A DNA stretch of 64,000 bases from Tenacibaculum sp. MAR_2010_89 (GCF_900105985.1 NZ_FNUB01000005.1:2232001-2296000), one strand, 5' to 3'. Positions 16,471 through 25,646 are shown, numbered from the stretch's first letter. Notes: generated from the sequence alone by a model not told the origin. Made by a program: numbers and translations.

Positions 16471-17026
16471 ATATTTTTGTTTTAACATCATTTCCAATTA
16501 AAATTTGCTTTAACTTTTTCTTTGCTCTAGAAATAGTTGTTCTAACATTTTCATTGGTGTAATTTAAAATTTGAGCTATTTCTTCATAATCATACCCTTC
16601 AACAAGGTTTAGAGTAAGTGTTAAACGGTAATTATCTTTTAAACTTTGAATTACTTTTAATACTTCTTGTATATCTAAATCGTTGTAATTAATTGTATCA
16701 CTCTCAACTTCATTATTAGGAATTACATCCATTTTTACTTCATCGTAGCGATTGTTTTTTTTTAATTGTGTTAAACTTTTGTTTATTACAATTCTTTTTA
16801 ACCAAGCACCAAAAGCTACTTCACCTTTAAAAGTGTGTAATTTTGTAAATGCAGTAAGAAAAGCTTCTTGCATTAGATCTTCAGCTTCAAATTCGTCTTT
16901 TAATATGCGAAATGCGGTATTATACATTGCTTTATAATAGCTTTTATATACTTGCATTTGCGCATTATTATCCTTCTTCTTACAGCGTTCGATTAGTTGG
17001 TTGATATGTAAATTTTGCGATTCCAA
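16460..17026 (-). CDS. ECF-type RNA polymerase sigma factor
   Basis: 188 aa. Sigma region 2 spans about residues 20-95 (YKAMYNTAFRILKDEFEAEDLMQEAFLTAF, with AWLKRIVINKS) and region 4 about 120-180 (LTLNLVEGYDYEEIAQILNYTNENVRTTISRAKKKLKQIL, the helix-turn-helix that reads the -35 element). No region 1 or 3, as expected for sigma-70 ECF proteins. It heads an operon with an anti-sigma-like protein and two exported beta-helix proteins, which suggests control of envelope functions; the inducing signal is unknown. Confidence 0.93.
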   Translation of the reverse strand: MESQNLHINQLIERCKKKDNNAQMQVYKSYYKAMYNTAFRILKDEFEAEDLMQEAFLTAFTKLHTFKGEVAFGAWLKRIVINKSLTQLKKNNRYDEVKMDVIPNNEVESDTINYNDLDIQEVLKVIQSLKDNYRLTLTLNLVEGYDYEEIAQILNYTNENVRTTISRAKKKLKQILIGNDVKTKIYGR

Positions 17027-17189
17027 TAAATATATTCTAACCTAATGACAATCTAATTTTTAATGTGTGACACTTTTTTATAAAAAAGTTTTATGCTTAT
17101 AAAAATAAAGAAAGAGATGAGAAATTACTTTTTTTATAAGTATTAAATTATTATATCAAAATTTAAAATAAAAAACTAATGAAAATATG

Positions 17190-17197
17190 TATATTTG
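17190..17197 (+). promoter_or_regulatory. -7 box of the HMG-CoA lyase gene
   Basis: TATATTTG (TAnnTTTG) ends 5 nt before ATG 17203, the same geometry as the SpoIIM-like gene; this favours ATG 17203 over 17179 and predicts a leaderless message. No TTG is visible at the -33 distance. Confidence 0.45.
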
Positions 17198-17202
17198 GCG
17201 CG

Positions 17203-18060
17203 ATGAATGATAGAGTTAAAATTATTGAATGCCCTAGAGATGCAATGCAAGGAATTAAGAGTCATTTTATTTCTACAGATTCTAAGGCAAAATATATAAA
17301 CTCTTTACTTAAAGTAGGTTTTGACACTATTGATTTTGGTAGTTTTGTTTCACCTAAGGCAATACCACAAATGCGTGATACTGCTGATGTTTTATCAAAA
17401 TTAAATCTAGCAGATACAGAAAGTAAATTGCTAGCTATTGTTGCTAATGTTAGAGGAGCTAATGATGCATCATGTTTTGACGAAATTGATTACTTAGGAT
17501 ACCCTTTTTCTATATCTGAAAATTTTCAAATGCGTAATACGCACAAAACAATTGAACAATCTATAGATACATTAAAAGAAGTTTTGTCAATTGCCACAAG
17601 AACGAATAAAGAAGTAGTTGCTTATTTATCAATGGGGTTTGGGAATCCTTATGGAGATCCTTGGGATGTTGATATTGTTGGAGAATGGACAGAAAAACTT
17701 TGTAATTTAGGAGTGAAAGTGTTATCTTTATCTGACACAATAGGTAGCTCAACCCCACAAGTAATTGAGTATCTGTTTACTAATTTAATTCCTCAATACC
17801 CTGAAATAGAATTTGGAGCACATTTACATACAACTCCTGACACTTGGTTTGAAAAAGTTGATAGTGCATACAGGTCTGGTTGTAAACGTTTTGATGGAGC
17901 TATAAAAGGTTATGGTGGTTGTCCTATGGCTAAAGATGATTTAACAGGTAATATGCCAACAGAGAAATTGTTGTCTTATTTTACCTCTAATAAAGTTAAT
18001 ACCAATATTAAACCAATGAGTTTTGAAAGTGCATATAACAAGGCACTAGAAGTTTTTTAG
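17203..18060 (+). CDS. hydroxymethylglutaryl-CoA lyase
   Basis: 285 aa from ATG 17203 (MNDRVKIIECPRDAMQG); ATG 17179 adds eight residues that homologues lack. HMGL-like TIM barrel: ECPRDAMQG carries the catalytic Arg and metal Asp, FGSFVSPKAIPQM is the substrate-binding strand, GAHLHTTP gives metal-binding His residues, and YGGCPMA near residue 240 is the signature with the catalytic Cys. It cleaves HMG-CoA into acetoacetate and acetyl-CoA in leucine degradation. The next gene starts 4 bp after its stop. Confidence 0.92.
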   Translation: MNDRVKIIECPRDAMQGIKSHFISTDSKAKYINSLLKVGFDTIDFGSFVSPKAIPQMRDTADVLSKLNLADTESKLLAIVANVRGANDASCFDEIDYLGYPFSISENFQMRNTHKTIEQSIDTLKEVLSIATRTNKEVVAYLSMGFGNPYGDPWDVDIVGEWTEKLCNLGVKVLSLSDTIGSSTPQVIEYLFTNLIPQYPEIEFGAHLHTTPDTWFEKVDSAYRSGCKRFDGAIKGYGGCPMAKDDLTGNMPTEKLLSYFTSNKVNTNIKPMSFESAYNKALEVF

Positions 18061-18064
18061 AATT

Positions 18065-18868
18065 ATGAAGTTTATAGTTGTTACTTTTTTTATTACTTTT
18101 TCTTTTTTTCATTATTCTTCAGATGATGAAAACATAGGGACGTGGAATATAAGGAATGGTAGATTTATTAAAAACTATTCTAAAAATGACAAGTTAGCTG
18201 CTCTTCATTGGCAAACTTTTTACGAGATTTTCCCTAAATCAATCACAAAAAAATACATTAAAAAATTAGTGCTTATTTCTGATGGTTTAGATGAAAAAAC
18301 TGGTGCATTGGGAGCTTTAAGTTCTAAAAATGATAAATGGCAATTAGTTATTGATACTTTAGATGTTAATTTTAAATCAAAAAACAAAAAAAGACTACAA
18401 GAATCAGTTTATACTTTAGTTCATGAGTTTGGGCATTTATTAACACTTAACAATACTCAGATAAAACCAACCAACAAAATACTTCAAGATGAGGGAGGTT
18501 TATATCTTACTTTAGAAGGTGAAGCGTACAAAAATAGTTATTTAAATAGGTTTGTGTCTTTGTTTTGGAAGGGGAGATTGTTAGAGAAATGGGATGTTAT
18601 AAAGGAAAGGCATTGTTTTACAGAAGAAAGTTGTGTAGAAAAATTAAATGGACTGTATTTTGATAATCTTGCAGATTTTGTTACAGATTATGCAGCAGAA
18701 AGTCCTGAAGAAGATATAGTTGAAAGTTGGACATATTTTGTTTTAAAGAAAAAAGTAAAAAATCCAAAAACAATCGCACAAAAGAAAATAAATTTCTTCT
18801 ACCAATTTCCAGAATTAGTCGCTTACAGAAAATTAATACGATATAATACACGTTATTATGTTCATTAA
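18065..18868 (+). CDS. exported zinc-metallopeptidase-like protein (HExxH)
   Basis: 267 aa. The N-terminus (MKFIVVTFFITFSFFHYSS) looks like a signal peptide. The zinc motif HEFGH is at H120-H124, and a second conserved block YAAESPEEDIVESW near residue 220 provides a likely third ligand Glu; this YA..SPEED..ES arrangement is typical of putative zinc-binding metallopeptidases of Bacteroidota. Peptidase activity and substrate are inferred. It follows the HMG-CoA lyase gene by 4 bp and precedes a 5'-nucleotidase lipoprotein. Confidence 0.72.
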   Translation: MKFIVVTFFITFSFFHYSSDDENIGTWNIRNGRFIKNYSKNDKLAALHWQTFYEIFPKSITKKYIKKLVLISDGLDEKTGALGALSSKNDKWQLVIDTLDVNFKSKNKKRLQESVYTLVHEFGHLLTLNNTQIKPTNKILQDEGGLYLTLEGEAYKNSYLNRFVSLFWKGRLLEKWDVIKERHCFTEESCVEKLNGLYFDNLADFVTDYAAESPEEDIVESWTYFVLKKKVKNPKTIAQKKINFFYQFPELVAYRKLIRYNTRYYVH

Positions 18869-18901
18869 TATTGTAATTTTGGCTTTTTAAAATTAGCCTT
18901 A

Positions 18902-20464
18902 ATGAAACTTAAAAAGCAATTATTTTTCTTTTTACCATTACTACTACTTTATTTTAGTTGTAGTACACAAAATAAAGCATCTAAAGCTTTACTAAAACAA
19001 TCAAACTACTCATTTAAAAAAGCACCAAACAAAACTTATTTTTCAATAGTACAACTCAATGACGTATATGAAATAGCTCCAATTCAAAATGGAAAATTTG
19101 GAGGTATGGCAAGAGTTGAAACTATTCATCAAGAAGTGCTAAAAGAGAATAAAAATTCAATGTTAGTTCTAGCTGGTGATTTTTTAAATCCTTCTTTACT
19201 TGGTACATTAAAAATAAATGGAGAACGTGTTAGAGGTAAGCAAATGGTTGAAGTAATGAATGCTATGAATTTTGATTTAGTAGCTTTTGGTAACCATGAA
19301 TTTGATTTAAGTTATACTAATTTACAAAAAAGGTTAAACGAAAGTAATTTTGATTGGATTTCTGCAAATGTTCTTCATAAAGAAGTTGAAAGTAAAAAGT
19401 ATTTTTATAAAATTAAAAATCAAAAAAAACAAATACTTAAAGATTCTTATATAAAAGAATTTAAAAACTCAGATGGATCTATTTTAAGAGTTGGTTTTAT
19501 TAGTGTTTGTATACCTTCTAACCCTAAAAACTATGTTTTTTATGGTGATATGTTTGAAGAAATAAAGAGGGCTTATAATGAAATTAAACCCAAAGTTGAT
19601 ATTGTTTTAGGTTTAACACATGTAAAAGTTGAACAGGATAGAATAATTGCAAAATTACTACCTGATTTAGCATTAATAATGGGAGGGCATGAACATACTA
19701 ATAGTTATGAGAATATAAATAATGTTATAATAGCGAAAGCTGATGCAAATGCGAAAACAGTTTATATTCATAGATTTGAATATGATAGATTAACAAAAAA
19801 AGTAAAAGTTAAATCTGAATTAAAAGAAGTCAATAAATCAATTATTCCAAATAAAAAAATAGAAAATATTGTTAGTAAGTGGGAAGGGATTTTAAACACT
19901 AAAATTAAAGAAGTAGTAGCAAGCCCTAATGAAGTTATTTTTAATACAAAAGAACCTTTAGAAGCTCGTGATACACCTGTACGCAGTATTCAAACTAATA
20001 TGGGTAATATGATAACTAAAGCTATGAGTTATGCTTATAATGATAAAGTAGACTGTGCTTTGGTTAATGGAGGTTCAATTAGAATTGATGATGTACTTGA
20101 AGGGAAAATTACTGCTGTAGATGTTTTTAGAGTGTTGCCATATGGTGGGGCAATATTGAAAGTTGAAATAAAAGGAAGTTTGCTTAAAAAAGTTTTAGAT
20201 TTTGGATTATCAGCTTCCGGAACAGGTGCATTTTTACAACGTTTTAATGTATCAAAGAAATCTGGTAATTGGTATGTAAAGGCTAAAAAAATTGATGAAA
20301 ATAAAGTATATAAAGTAGCTTTTTCTGATTACCTTTTAAAAGGGTTTGATATTCCTTTTTTATCAAATAAAAACCCTGAAGTTTTATCTATCTATAAGCC
20401 AAAATCCATAGAAAAAGCATTTGATATTAGAAAGGCTATTATTGATTATATGAAAAAACTATAA
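18902..20464 (+). CDS. 5'-nucleotidase/metallophosphatase lipoprotein (UshA-like)
   Basis: 520 aa. Lipoprotein signal with lipobox YFSC (Cys20). The N-terminal calcineurin-like metallophosphatase domain has QLNDVYEI, AGDFLNPS, FGNHEFD and GGHEHT, the usual metal ligands of two-metal phosphatases. The C-terminal 5'-nucleotidase domain (about residues 330-515) has NGGSIRIDDVLEGKI and DVFRVLPYGG. The first block reads QLNDVYE where many UshA proteins have a D.H motif. It should hydrolyse extracytoplasmic nucleotides or nucleotide sugars. A TAATTTTG box (18874-18881) precedes the start. Confidence 0.9.
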   Translation: MKLKKQLFFFLPLLLLYFSCSTQNKASKALLKQSNYSFKKAPNKTYFSIVQLNDVYEIAPIQNGKFGGMARVETIHQEVLKENKNSMLVLAGDFLNPSLLGTLKINGERVRGKQMVEVMNAMNFDLVAFGNHEFDLSYTNLQKRLNESNFDWISANVLHKEVESKKYFYKIKNQKKQILKDSYIKEFKNSDGSILRVGFISVCIPSNPKNYVFYGDMFEEIKRAYNEIKPKVDIVLGLTHVKVEQDRIIAKLLPDLALIMGGHEHTNSYENINNVIIAKADANAKTVYIHRFEYDRLTKKVKVKSELKEVNKSIIPNKKIENIVSKWEGILNTKIKEVVASPNEVIFNTKEPLEARDTPVRSIQTNMGNMITKAMSYAYNDKVDCALVNGGSIRIDDVLEGKITAVDVFRVLPYGGAILKVEIKGSLLKKVLDFGLSASGTGAFLQRFNVSKKSGNWYVKAKKIDENKVYKVAFSDYLLKGFDIPFLSNKNPEVLSIYKPKSIEKAFDIRKAIIDYMKKL

Positions 20465-20500
20465 TTTTTTTACTAAAAAAAGAAGATAAAGTAAATTTAG

Positions 20501-21280
20501 TTATTTAAAATAAGCTTTTGATTTTTCCCAGTAAACATCCATTTCACTTAAAGTCATGTCAGATAATTCTTTGCCTTCTTTTTTTACTGCCTTTTCTAAA
20601 AACTGGAATCTATTTATAAATTTTTTATTAGTTTTTTCAAGAGCATTTTCAGGGTTAACACCAATAAAACGAGCGTAATTTATCATTGAAAATAATACAT
20701 CACCAAACTCTTTTTCAGTTTTTTCTTGGTTCTTATTTTTAATTTCTTCATTAAGTTCAGATATTTCTTCCTGTACCTTTTCCCAAACTTGATGTGGTTC
20801 TTCCCAGTCAAAACCAACTCCAGCAACTTTATCCTGAATTCTACTTGCTTTTATTAAGGCAGGTAAACTTTTAGGAACTCCTTCTAACACAGAGTTTTTA
20901 CCTTCTTTAAGCTTAAGTTTTTCCCAATTTTGCTTTACTTCTTCTTCATTGTTAACCTTAATATCACCATAAATATGAGGATGTCTATTAATTAACTTGT
21001 CAGAAATAGAATTTGCTATATCTGCAATATCAAAAGCACCTTTTTCACTTCCTATTTTAGCATAAAAAACGATGTGCAAAAGCACATCGCCTAATTCTTT
21101 TTTTATCTCTTCTAAATCATTATCTAAAATAGCATCAGCTAACTCATAGGTTTCTTCAATAGTTAAATGACGTAAACTTTCTAAGGTTTGTTTTTTATCC
21201 CATGGACACTTCTCTCGAAGTTCATCCATAATATCTAACAAACGATTAAAAGCTTCTAATTGATTTTTTCGAGTATACAT
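20501..21280 (-). CDS. mazG: nucleoside triphosphate pyrophosphohydrolase MazG
   Basis: 259 aa with two MazG domains: N-terminal KCPWDKKQTLESLRHLTIEETYELADAI with EExxD-type metal ligands and GDVLLHIVFYA, and a C-terminal repeat EISELNEEI with EFGDVLFSMINYAR. It hydrolyses NTPs to NMP plus pyrophosphate for pool cleansing. Last gene of the ruvX-def-DUF5606-mazG operon; 3 bp after the DUF5606 stop. Confidence 0.95.
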   Translation of the reverse strand: MYTRKNQLEAFNRLLDIMDELREKCPWDKKQTLESLRHLTIEETYELADAILDNDLEEIKKELGDVLLHIVFYAKIGSEKGAFDIADIANSISDKLINRHPHIYGDIKVNNEEEVKQNWEKLKLKEGKNSVLEGVPKSLPALIKASRIQDKVAGVGFDWEEPHQVWEKVQEEISELNEEIKNKNQEKTEKEFGDVLFSMINYARFIGVNPENALEKTNKKFINRFQFLEKAVKKEGKELSDMTLSEMDVYWEKSKAYFK

Positions 21281-21283
21281 GTT

Positions 21284-21706
21284 TTATTCTTCTTCTTCAG
21301 AAACTACTTCTTTTTCAATTAAAGAACTAAAATCAAATCCAGCTTTAACTAAAGAATTATACCATTGAATTACTTTCTTAATGTTTGAAGCATACACACG
21401 TTCTTCATCAAAGTTTGGTAAAACTTCACTAAAATAAGCAACTAGTTTATTAGAACTTTCTTTGTGAGAAATTGTTTCTTTTCCGTCTTCTTTATCGGCT
21501 ATGTTTTTTATAACTTTAGCTAATGGAACCTCTTCTTCATATGTATAAATAGCAATATTCTCTAATAAACTTACGTTATGAGTAGCTGTAATAGGAAAAC
21601 GTTTACCGTCAGTAATTGACTTAACAATCACACCAGTTTTTGTTTGTGATAAGATTTCAAATAAACCAGGTTTTCCAGTTACAGATATAATTTTGTTAAA
21701 CTCCAT
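21284..21706 (-). CDS. DUF5606 family protein
   Basis: 140 aa, cytoplasmic. It begins MEFNKIISVTGKPGLFEILS and has SLLENIAIYTYEEEVPLAKVI; the C-terminal part has a helical KVIQWYNSLVKAGFDFS. This matches DUF5606, a family restricted to Bacteroidota and usually located between def and mazG, as here. Function unknown; the SH3-like N-terminal part is my impression only. Confidence 0.88.
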   Translation of the reverse strand: MEFNKIISVTGKPGLFEILSQTKTGVIVKSITDGKRFPITATHNVSLLENIAIYTYEEEVPLAKVIKNIADKEDGKETISHKESSNKLVAYFSEVLPNFDEERVYASNIKKVIQWYNSLVKAGFDFSSLIEKEVVSEEEE

Positions 21707-21733
21707 ATATTTATATTATTAATGTCTTGTTTT

Positions 21734-22321
21734 TTATTTTCTCTTAGCATTAGGAAAACGCATTCTATAATCAGCGTTTACCTTTCCTTTTGAAATGTTT
21801 TCTAATTTTTTCTTAATTAATCGTTTTTTTAATGATGATAATTTATCAGTAAATAAAACTCCTTCAATATGATCATATTCATGTTGAAAAACTCTTGCAG
21901 CCAACCCACTTAGTACTTCAGTATGCTTTTTGAAGTTTTCATCTTGATATTCTATTGTAATTGTTTCTTGTCTCCACACATCTTCATTTACTGACGGAAT
22001 ACTTAAACAACCTTCATTAAAAGCCCATTCATCTCCTTCTTCTTTTATAATTTTAGCATTGATAAAAACACGATTAAAATTACCTAAAATTTCACGTTCC
22101 TCTTCATCAAGTTCTTCATTATCTTTAAAAGGAGATGCATCAATAAGAAACAAACGAATATCTTTTCCAATTTGTGGAGCAGCTAAACCTAAACCATTAG
22201 CGTTATACATAGTTTCCTTCATATTAGTAATTAATTTACTTAATTCAGGATAGTCAGCATCAATATCTTTTCCTACTTTACGTAAAACAGGATCACCGTA
22301 TGCAACAATTGGTAAAATCAT
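21734..22321 (-). CDS. def: peptide deformylase
   Basis: 195 aa with the three deformylase motifs: GLGLAAPQIG (about 43-52), EGCLS (C105 metal ligand) and HEYDH (H147 and H151 ligands, E148 catalytic). It removes the formyl group from nascent proteins. Insert DNEELDEEEREILG near residue 67-80 is acidic and normal for the phylum. A TATTTTTG box on its strand (22343-22350) lies 21 nt before the ATG. Confidence 0.97.
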   Translation of the reverse strand: MILPIVAYGDPVLRKVGKDIDADYPELSKLITNMKETMYNANGLGLAAPQIGKDIRLFLIDASPFKDNEELDEEEREILGNFNRVFINAKIIKEEGDEWAFNEGCLSIPSVNEDVWRQETITIEYQDENFKKHTEVLSGLAARVFQHEYDHIEGVLFTDKLSSLKKRLIKKKLENISKGKVNADYRMRFPNAKRK

Positions 22322-22342
22322 TTATTTATTTTTTAGTGTCGG

Positions 22343-22350
22343 CAAAAATA
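22343..22350 (-). promoter_or_regulatory. -7 box upstream of def
   Basis: TATTTTTG on the minus strand in the 52-bp gap between ruvX and def; no clear TTG at -33. It suggests def-DUF5606-mazG can be transcribed independently of ruvX. Confidence 0.4.
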
Positions 22351-22373
22351 CAAAGAAAGGAGTTTGTATAAAA

Positions 22374-22784
22374 TTATTTATTGTATAAATAAGATTGAAG
22401 AATGATTGTAGCACTAATTTCATCAACTAAAGCTTTATTTTGGCGTTGCTTCTTCTTAAGTCCGCTATCAATCATTGTTTGAAAAGCCATTTTTGAAGTA
22501 AATCGTTCATCAATACGTTTTATTGGAATATTAGGGATTGCTTTCGAAATTTTCTCTAGAAAAGGAGTAATTAAAACTTCACTTTCGCTATCAGTATTAT
22601 TTAACTGTTTTGGTTTACCAACAAGAAACAAATCAACAGTTTCTTTAGTGATATAATCTTTTAAAAAAGAAATCAGATTATTAGTATCAATAGTAGTTAA
22701 ACCAGAAGCTATAATTTGCAGCTCATCTGTTACTGCAATACCAGTTCTTTTCTTTCCAAAATCAATAGCTAAAACACGGCCCAT
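22374..22784 (-). CDS. ruvX: Holliday junction resolvase RuvX (YqgF family)
   Basis: 136 aa from ATG 22784 (MGRVLAIDFGKKRTGIAVTD); a TTG six codons upstream is less likely. RNase H-fold with the first catalytic Asp in LAIDFG, later VGKPKQLNNTDS, and DERFTSKMA near residue 95-105 plus the C-terminal DEISATIILQSYL with further acidic residues. RuvX/YqgF has been linked both to junction resolution and to pre-16S rRNA processing. A TACTTTTG box (22800-22807, minus) precedes it. Confidence 0.93.
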   Translation of the reverse strand: MGRVLAIDFGKKRTGIAVTDELQIIASGLTTIDTNNLISFLKDYITKETVDLFLVGKPKQLNNTDSESEVLITPFLEKISKAIPNIPIKRIDERFTSKMAFQTMIDSGLKKKQRQNKALVDEISATIILQSYLYNK

Positions 22785-22799
22785 ACTTTCTGTTTTAGG

Positions 22800-22807
22800 C
22801 AAAAGTA
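22800..22807 (-). promoter_or_regulatory. -7 box upstream of ruvX
   Basis: TACTTTTG on the minus strand, 15 nt before the ruvX ATG; it supports the shorter ruvX start. No TTG at the -33 distance. Confidence 0.45.
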
Positions 22808-22876
22808 ATGATTTTTAACAAGAGTAAATTATCTGTTTAAAAAATGTATCTTCGTGCTTAATTCATGAACACAAAT

Positions 22877-22884
22877 TATATTTG
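22877..22884 (+). promoter_or_regulatory. -7 box upstream of dapD
   Basis: TATATTTG ending 17 nt before the dapD ATG at 22902; a -33 TTG is not evident. Confidence 0.45.
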
Positions 22885-22901
22885 TAGCAAATTAATTAAA
22901 G

Positions 22902-23717
22902 ATGACAGAGTTACAATCTATTATAGAAAAAGCTTGGGATAACCGAGATTTATTAAAGGAAGAAGAAACAATAAGTGCTATTAGAAAAGTAGTTGATTTA
23001 TTGGATGCAGGTGATTTAAGAGTAGCCGAACCAATAGAAAATGGTTGGCAAGTAAATGAATGGGTAAAAAAGGCTGTAGTATTATATTTCCCTATTCAAA
23101 AAATGGAAACATTAGAAGCAGGTATTTTTGAATATCATGATAAAATTCCATTAAAGAGAAATTATAAAGAAAGAGGAATTAGAGTTGTTCCTAATGCAGT
23201 AGCTCGTCATGGAGCATATATTTCTTCAGGAACAATCTTAATGCCAAGTTATGTAAATATTGGTGCTTATGTTGATGAAGGAACAATGGTAGATACATGG
23301 GCAACTGTTGGTTCATGTGCACAAATAGGTAAAAATGTTCATTTATCAGGAGGAGTTGGTATAGGTGGTGTTTTAGAGCCTTTACAAGCTGCACCAGTAA
23401 TTATTGAAGATGGTGCTTTTATAGGATCTCGCTGTATTGTAGTTGAAGGTGTAAAAGTAGAAAAAGAAGCTGTTTTAGGAGCCAATGTTGTATTAACAAT
23501 GAGCACAAAAATTATCGATGTTACAGGAAATGAGCCAATTGAAATGAAAGGTGTAGTTCCTGCTCGTTCTGTTGTAATTCCTGGAAGTTATACTAAAAAG
23601 TTTGCAGCTGGTGAATATCAAGTACCTTGTGCATTAATTATAGGTAAACGTAAAGAAAGTACTAATAAAAAAACATCATTAAATGATGCTTTACGTGAGT
23701 ATGATGTTGCAGTTTAG
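22902..23717 (+). CDS. dapD: 2,3,4,5-tetrahydropyridine-2,6-dicarboxylate N-succinyltransferase
   Basis: 271 aa. An N-terminal helical domain precedes a left-handed beta-helix of hexapeptide repeats (GAYISSGTILMPSYVNIGAYVDEGTMVDTWATVGSCAQIG and following). VVPNAVARHGAYI and GGVGIGGVLEPLQAAPVIIEDGAFIGSRCIVVEGV are typical of DapD. It succinylates tetrahydrodipicolinate in lysine and diaminopimelate synthesis, the pathway completed by the lysA product encoded 10 kb upstream. Divergent from ruvX. Confidence 0.96.
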   Translation: MTELQSIIEKAWDNRDLLKEEETISAIRKVVDLLDAGDLRVAEPIENGWQVNEWVKKAVVLYFPIQKMETLEAGIFEYHDKIPLKRNYKERGIRVVPNAVARHGAYISSGTILMPSYVNIGAYVDEGTMVDTWATVGSCAQIGKNVHLSGGVGIGGVLEPLQAAPVIIEDGAFIGSRCIVVEGVKVEKEAVLGANVVLTMSTKIIDVTGNEPIEMKGVVPARSVVIPGSYTKKFAAGEYQVPCALIIGKRKESTNKKTSLNDALREYDVAV

Positions 23718-23772
23718 AAATAAATTTCAGTATTTGGGAAATATATATGCTATATCTAAGTTTTTAAAATAA

Positions 23773-23780
23773 TATATTTG
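23773..23780 (+). promoter_or_regulatory. -7 box at the head of the glycosyltransferase genes
   Basis: TATATTTG 15 nt before the TTG start at 23796; no -33 TTG recognised. Confidence 0.4.
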
Positions 23781-23795
23781 ACAAAAAATAGATAA

Positions 23796-24536
23796 TTGAC
23801 CAAATTAACAGTAATAATACCTACATTAAATGAAGAATCCAACATTCAAAGAGCGTTGGATTCTGTTTTTTTTGCAGATGAAATTATTGTAATTGATTCA
23901 TATAGTTCAGATAAAACAGTTACCATTGTTAAAAAGAACAATGTAACTTTACTTCAAAGGAAGTTTGATGATTTTTCATCACAAAAAAATTATGCAATAC
24001 AAAAAGCTTCAAACGATTGGGTTTTGATTGTTGATGCTGATGAGGAAGTTACAGATGAGTTGAGCAAAGAAATTAAAGAGATATTTTCTAAGGAGTTAAA
24101 CTATGTAGGCTTTTATATAAGAAGAAACAGCTACGTTGAGAATAAAAGACTTCAGTTTGGAGGCTATTCTAGTAAAATAGTTCGTCTTTTTAACAAAAAA
24201 TATTGTTTTTACGAAGGAATTGTACATGAAACAATAAAAACAACAGGGAAATTAGAAAATTTAGTAGGTAGATTAAATCATTATACGTACAAAGATTATA
24301 CACACTTTAAGAAAAAAATGAATTATTATGCAAAACTTAGAGCACAGGAGTTATTTGCTAAAGAAAAAAAAGTAACAATATTCCATTTATATATAAAGCC
24401 TTTTATTAGATTTTTAATTCATTACATTTTTAAATTAGGCTTTTTAGATGGGAAAGAGGGAATTATATTTTCATACTTAATGGCGTATGGAGTTGCAAAA
24501 AGATATAAAGAATTAACACTATTAAATAATAAATAA
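23796..24536 (+). CDS. glycosyltransferase family 2 (LPS-core type, WaaE/KdtX-like)
   Basis: 246 aa starting at TTG: a stop codon lies immediately upstream in frame, and TKLTVIIPTLNEE is the conserved GT2 N-terminus. GT-A motifs: VIPTLNEE, DSYSSDKT, and VLIVDADEE as the DxD-type metal site (near residue 82). The C-terminal part ends in a hydrophobic, basic amphipathic stretch (IRFLIHYIFKLGFLDG) that likely touches the membrane, as in LPS-core beta-glycosyltransferases. First of a + strand series of glycan genes, stop overlapping none; the next ATG follows directly. Confidence 0.85.
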   Translation: MTKLTVIIPTLNEESNIQRALDSVFFADEIIVIDSYSSDKTVTIVKKNNVTLLQRKFDDFSSQKNYAIQKASNDWVLIVDADEEVTDELSKEIKEIFSKELNYVGFYIRRNSYVENKRLQFGGYSSKIVRLFNKKYCFYEGIVHETIKTTGKLENLVGRLNHYTYKDYTHFKKKMNYYAKLRAQELFAKEKKVTIFHLYIKPFIRFLIHYIFKLGFLDGKEGIIFSYLMAYGVAKRYKELTLLNNK

Positions 24537-25646
24537 ATGAAGATAGGGTTTGATGCTAAACGTGTTTTTCATAATACTACTGGTTTAGGGAATTATAGCA
24601 GAGATTTGATAAGAATTTTAGCAAAATTTTATCCTAAGAGTACTTATTATTTATACAACCCAAAGCCAAAAAAAGTATATAGATTAGAACTAACTCAATC
24701 AATGCATGAGGTTTTACCAAATACAAAATTCTGGAAAAAGTATTCTTCTTTATGGCGTCAAACAGCTGTATTAAAACAAATTAAAAGTGATGGAGTAGAT
24801 GTGTTTCATGGCTTATCTGGGGAAATACCAAGAGGATTAACAAAAAATAAAATTAAATCGGTAGTAACAATTCATGATTTAATATTTATGCGTTATCCTA
24901 AATTATATTCATTTTTTGATAGAAAAATTCATTTTAAAAAGTTTAAATATGCTGCGAAAAATGCCAATAAAGTAATTGCGATTAGCGAGCAAACTAAAAA
25001 AGATATTATTACTTTTTTAAAAATTGATCCGTCAAAAATTGAAGTTGTCTATCAAGGCTGTAACAACGTTTTTAAAGAGGAAAGAAGTGTTATAGAAAAA
25101 AAAGAGTTTCTTGATAAATATAAGATACCTGATACCTTTTTATTAAATGTAGGAACAATTGAAGAAAGAAAAAATGCGTTGAGTATTGTAAAAGCTGTAA
25201 AAGAAATTGATATTCCTTTAGTTATTGTAGGAAGAAAAACAAAATATTACACTCAAATTGAAAATTATATTCAGAAAAATAATTTAGAAAACAAAATCTA
25301 TTTTCTAGAAGGATTAACGTTAAAAGAACTATCTACAGTATATCAATTAGCCGAAGTTTTTATTTATCCAAGTATTTTTGAAGGATTCGGTATTCCTATA
25401 ATAGAGGCTTTATTTTCAAAAACGCCAGTTATAACATCAAAAGAGGGAGTGTTTCCAGAAGCAGGTGGACCAAACTCTTTATATGTTGATCCTTATAATA
25501 TAAAGGAAATGATAGAAGCTATAGAATTATTATTAAAATCAAAAAATAAAAAGGAAGAGATGGTGAATAAAGGGTTTGATTTTGTACAACAATTTAATGA
25601 CGAAATTATAGCAAAGAAAATTAAAGCAATATATAAAGAGCTATAA
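24537..25646 (+). CDS. glycosyltransferase family 4 (GT-B)
   Basis: 369 aa. N-terminal IGFDAKRVFHNTTGLGNYSRDLI with the Gly-rich loop of GT4 enzymes, DVFHGLSGEIP, and in the C-terminal domain NVGTIEERKN and the EFG-type donor motif FIYPSIFEGFGIPIIEAL (E-x7-E). It starts directly at the stop of the preceding GT2 gene. Donor and acceptor cannot be assigned; mannosyl or rhamnosyl transfer is common in this group. Part of the surface-glycan block. Confidence 0.88.
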   Translation: MKIGFDAKRVFHNTTGLGNYSRDLIRILAKFYPKSTYYLYNPKPKKVYRLELTQSMHEVLPNTKFWKKYSSLWRQTAVLKQIKSDGVDVFHGLSGEIPRGLTKNKIKSVVTIHDLIFMRYPKLYSFFDRKIHFKKFKYAAKNANKVIAISEQTKKDIITFLKIDPSKIEVVYQGCNNVFKEERSVIEKKEFLDKYKIPDTFLLNVGTIEERKNALSIVKAVKEIDIPLVIVGRKTKYYTQIENYIQKNNLENKIYFLEGLTLKELSTVYQLAEVFIYPSIFEGFGIPIIEALFSKTPVITSKEGVFPEAGGPNSLYVDPYNIKEMIEAIELLLKSKNKKEEMVNKGFDFVQQFNDEIIAKKIKAIYKEL

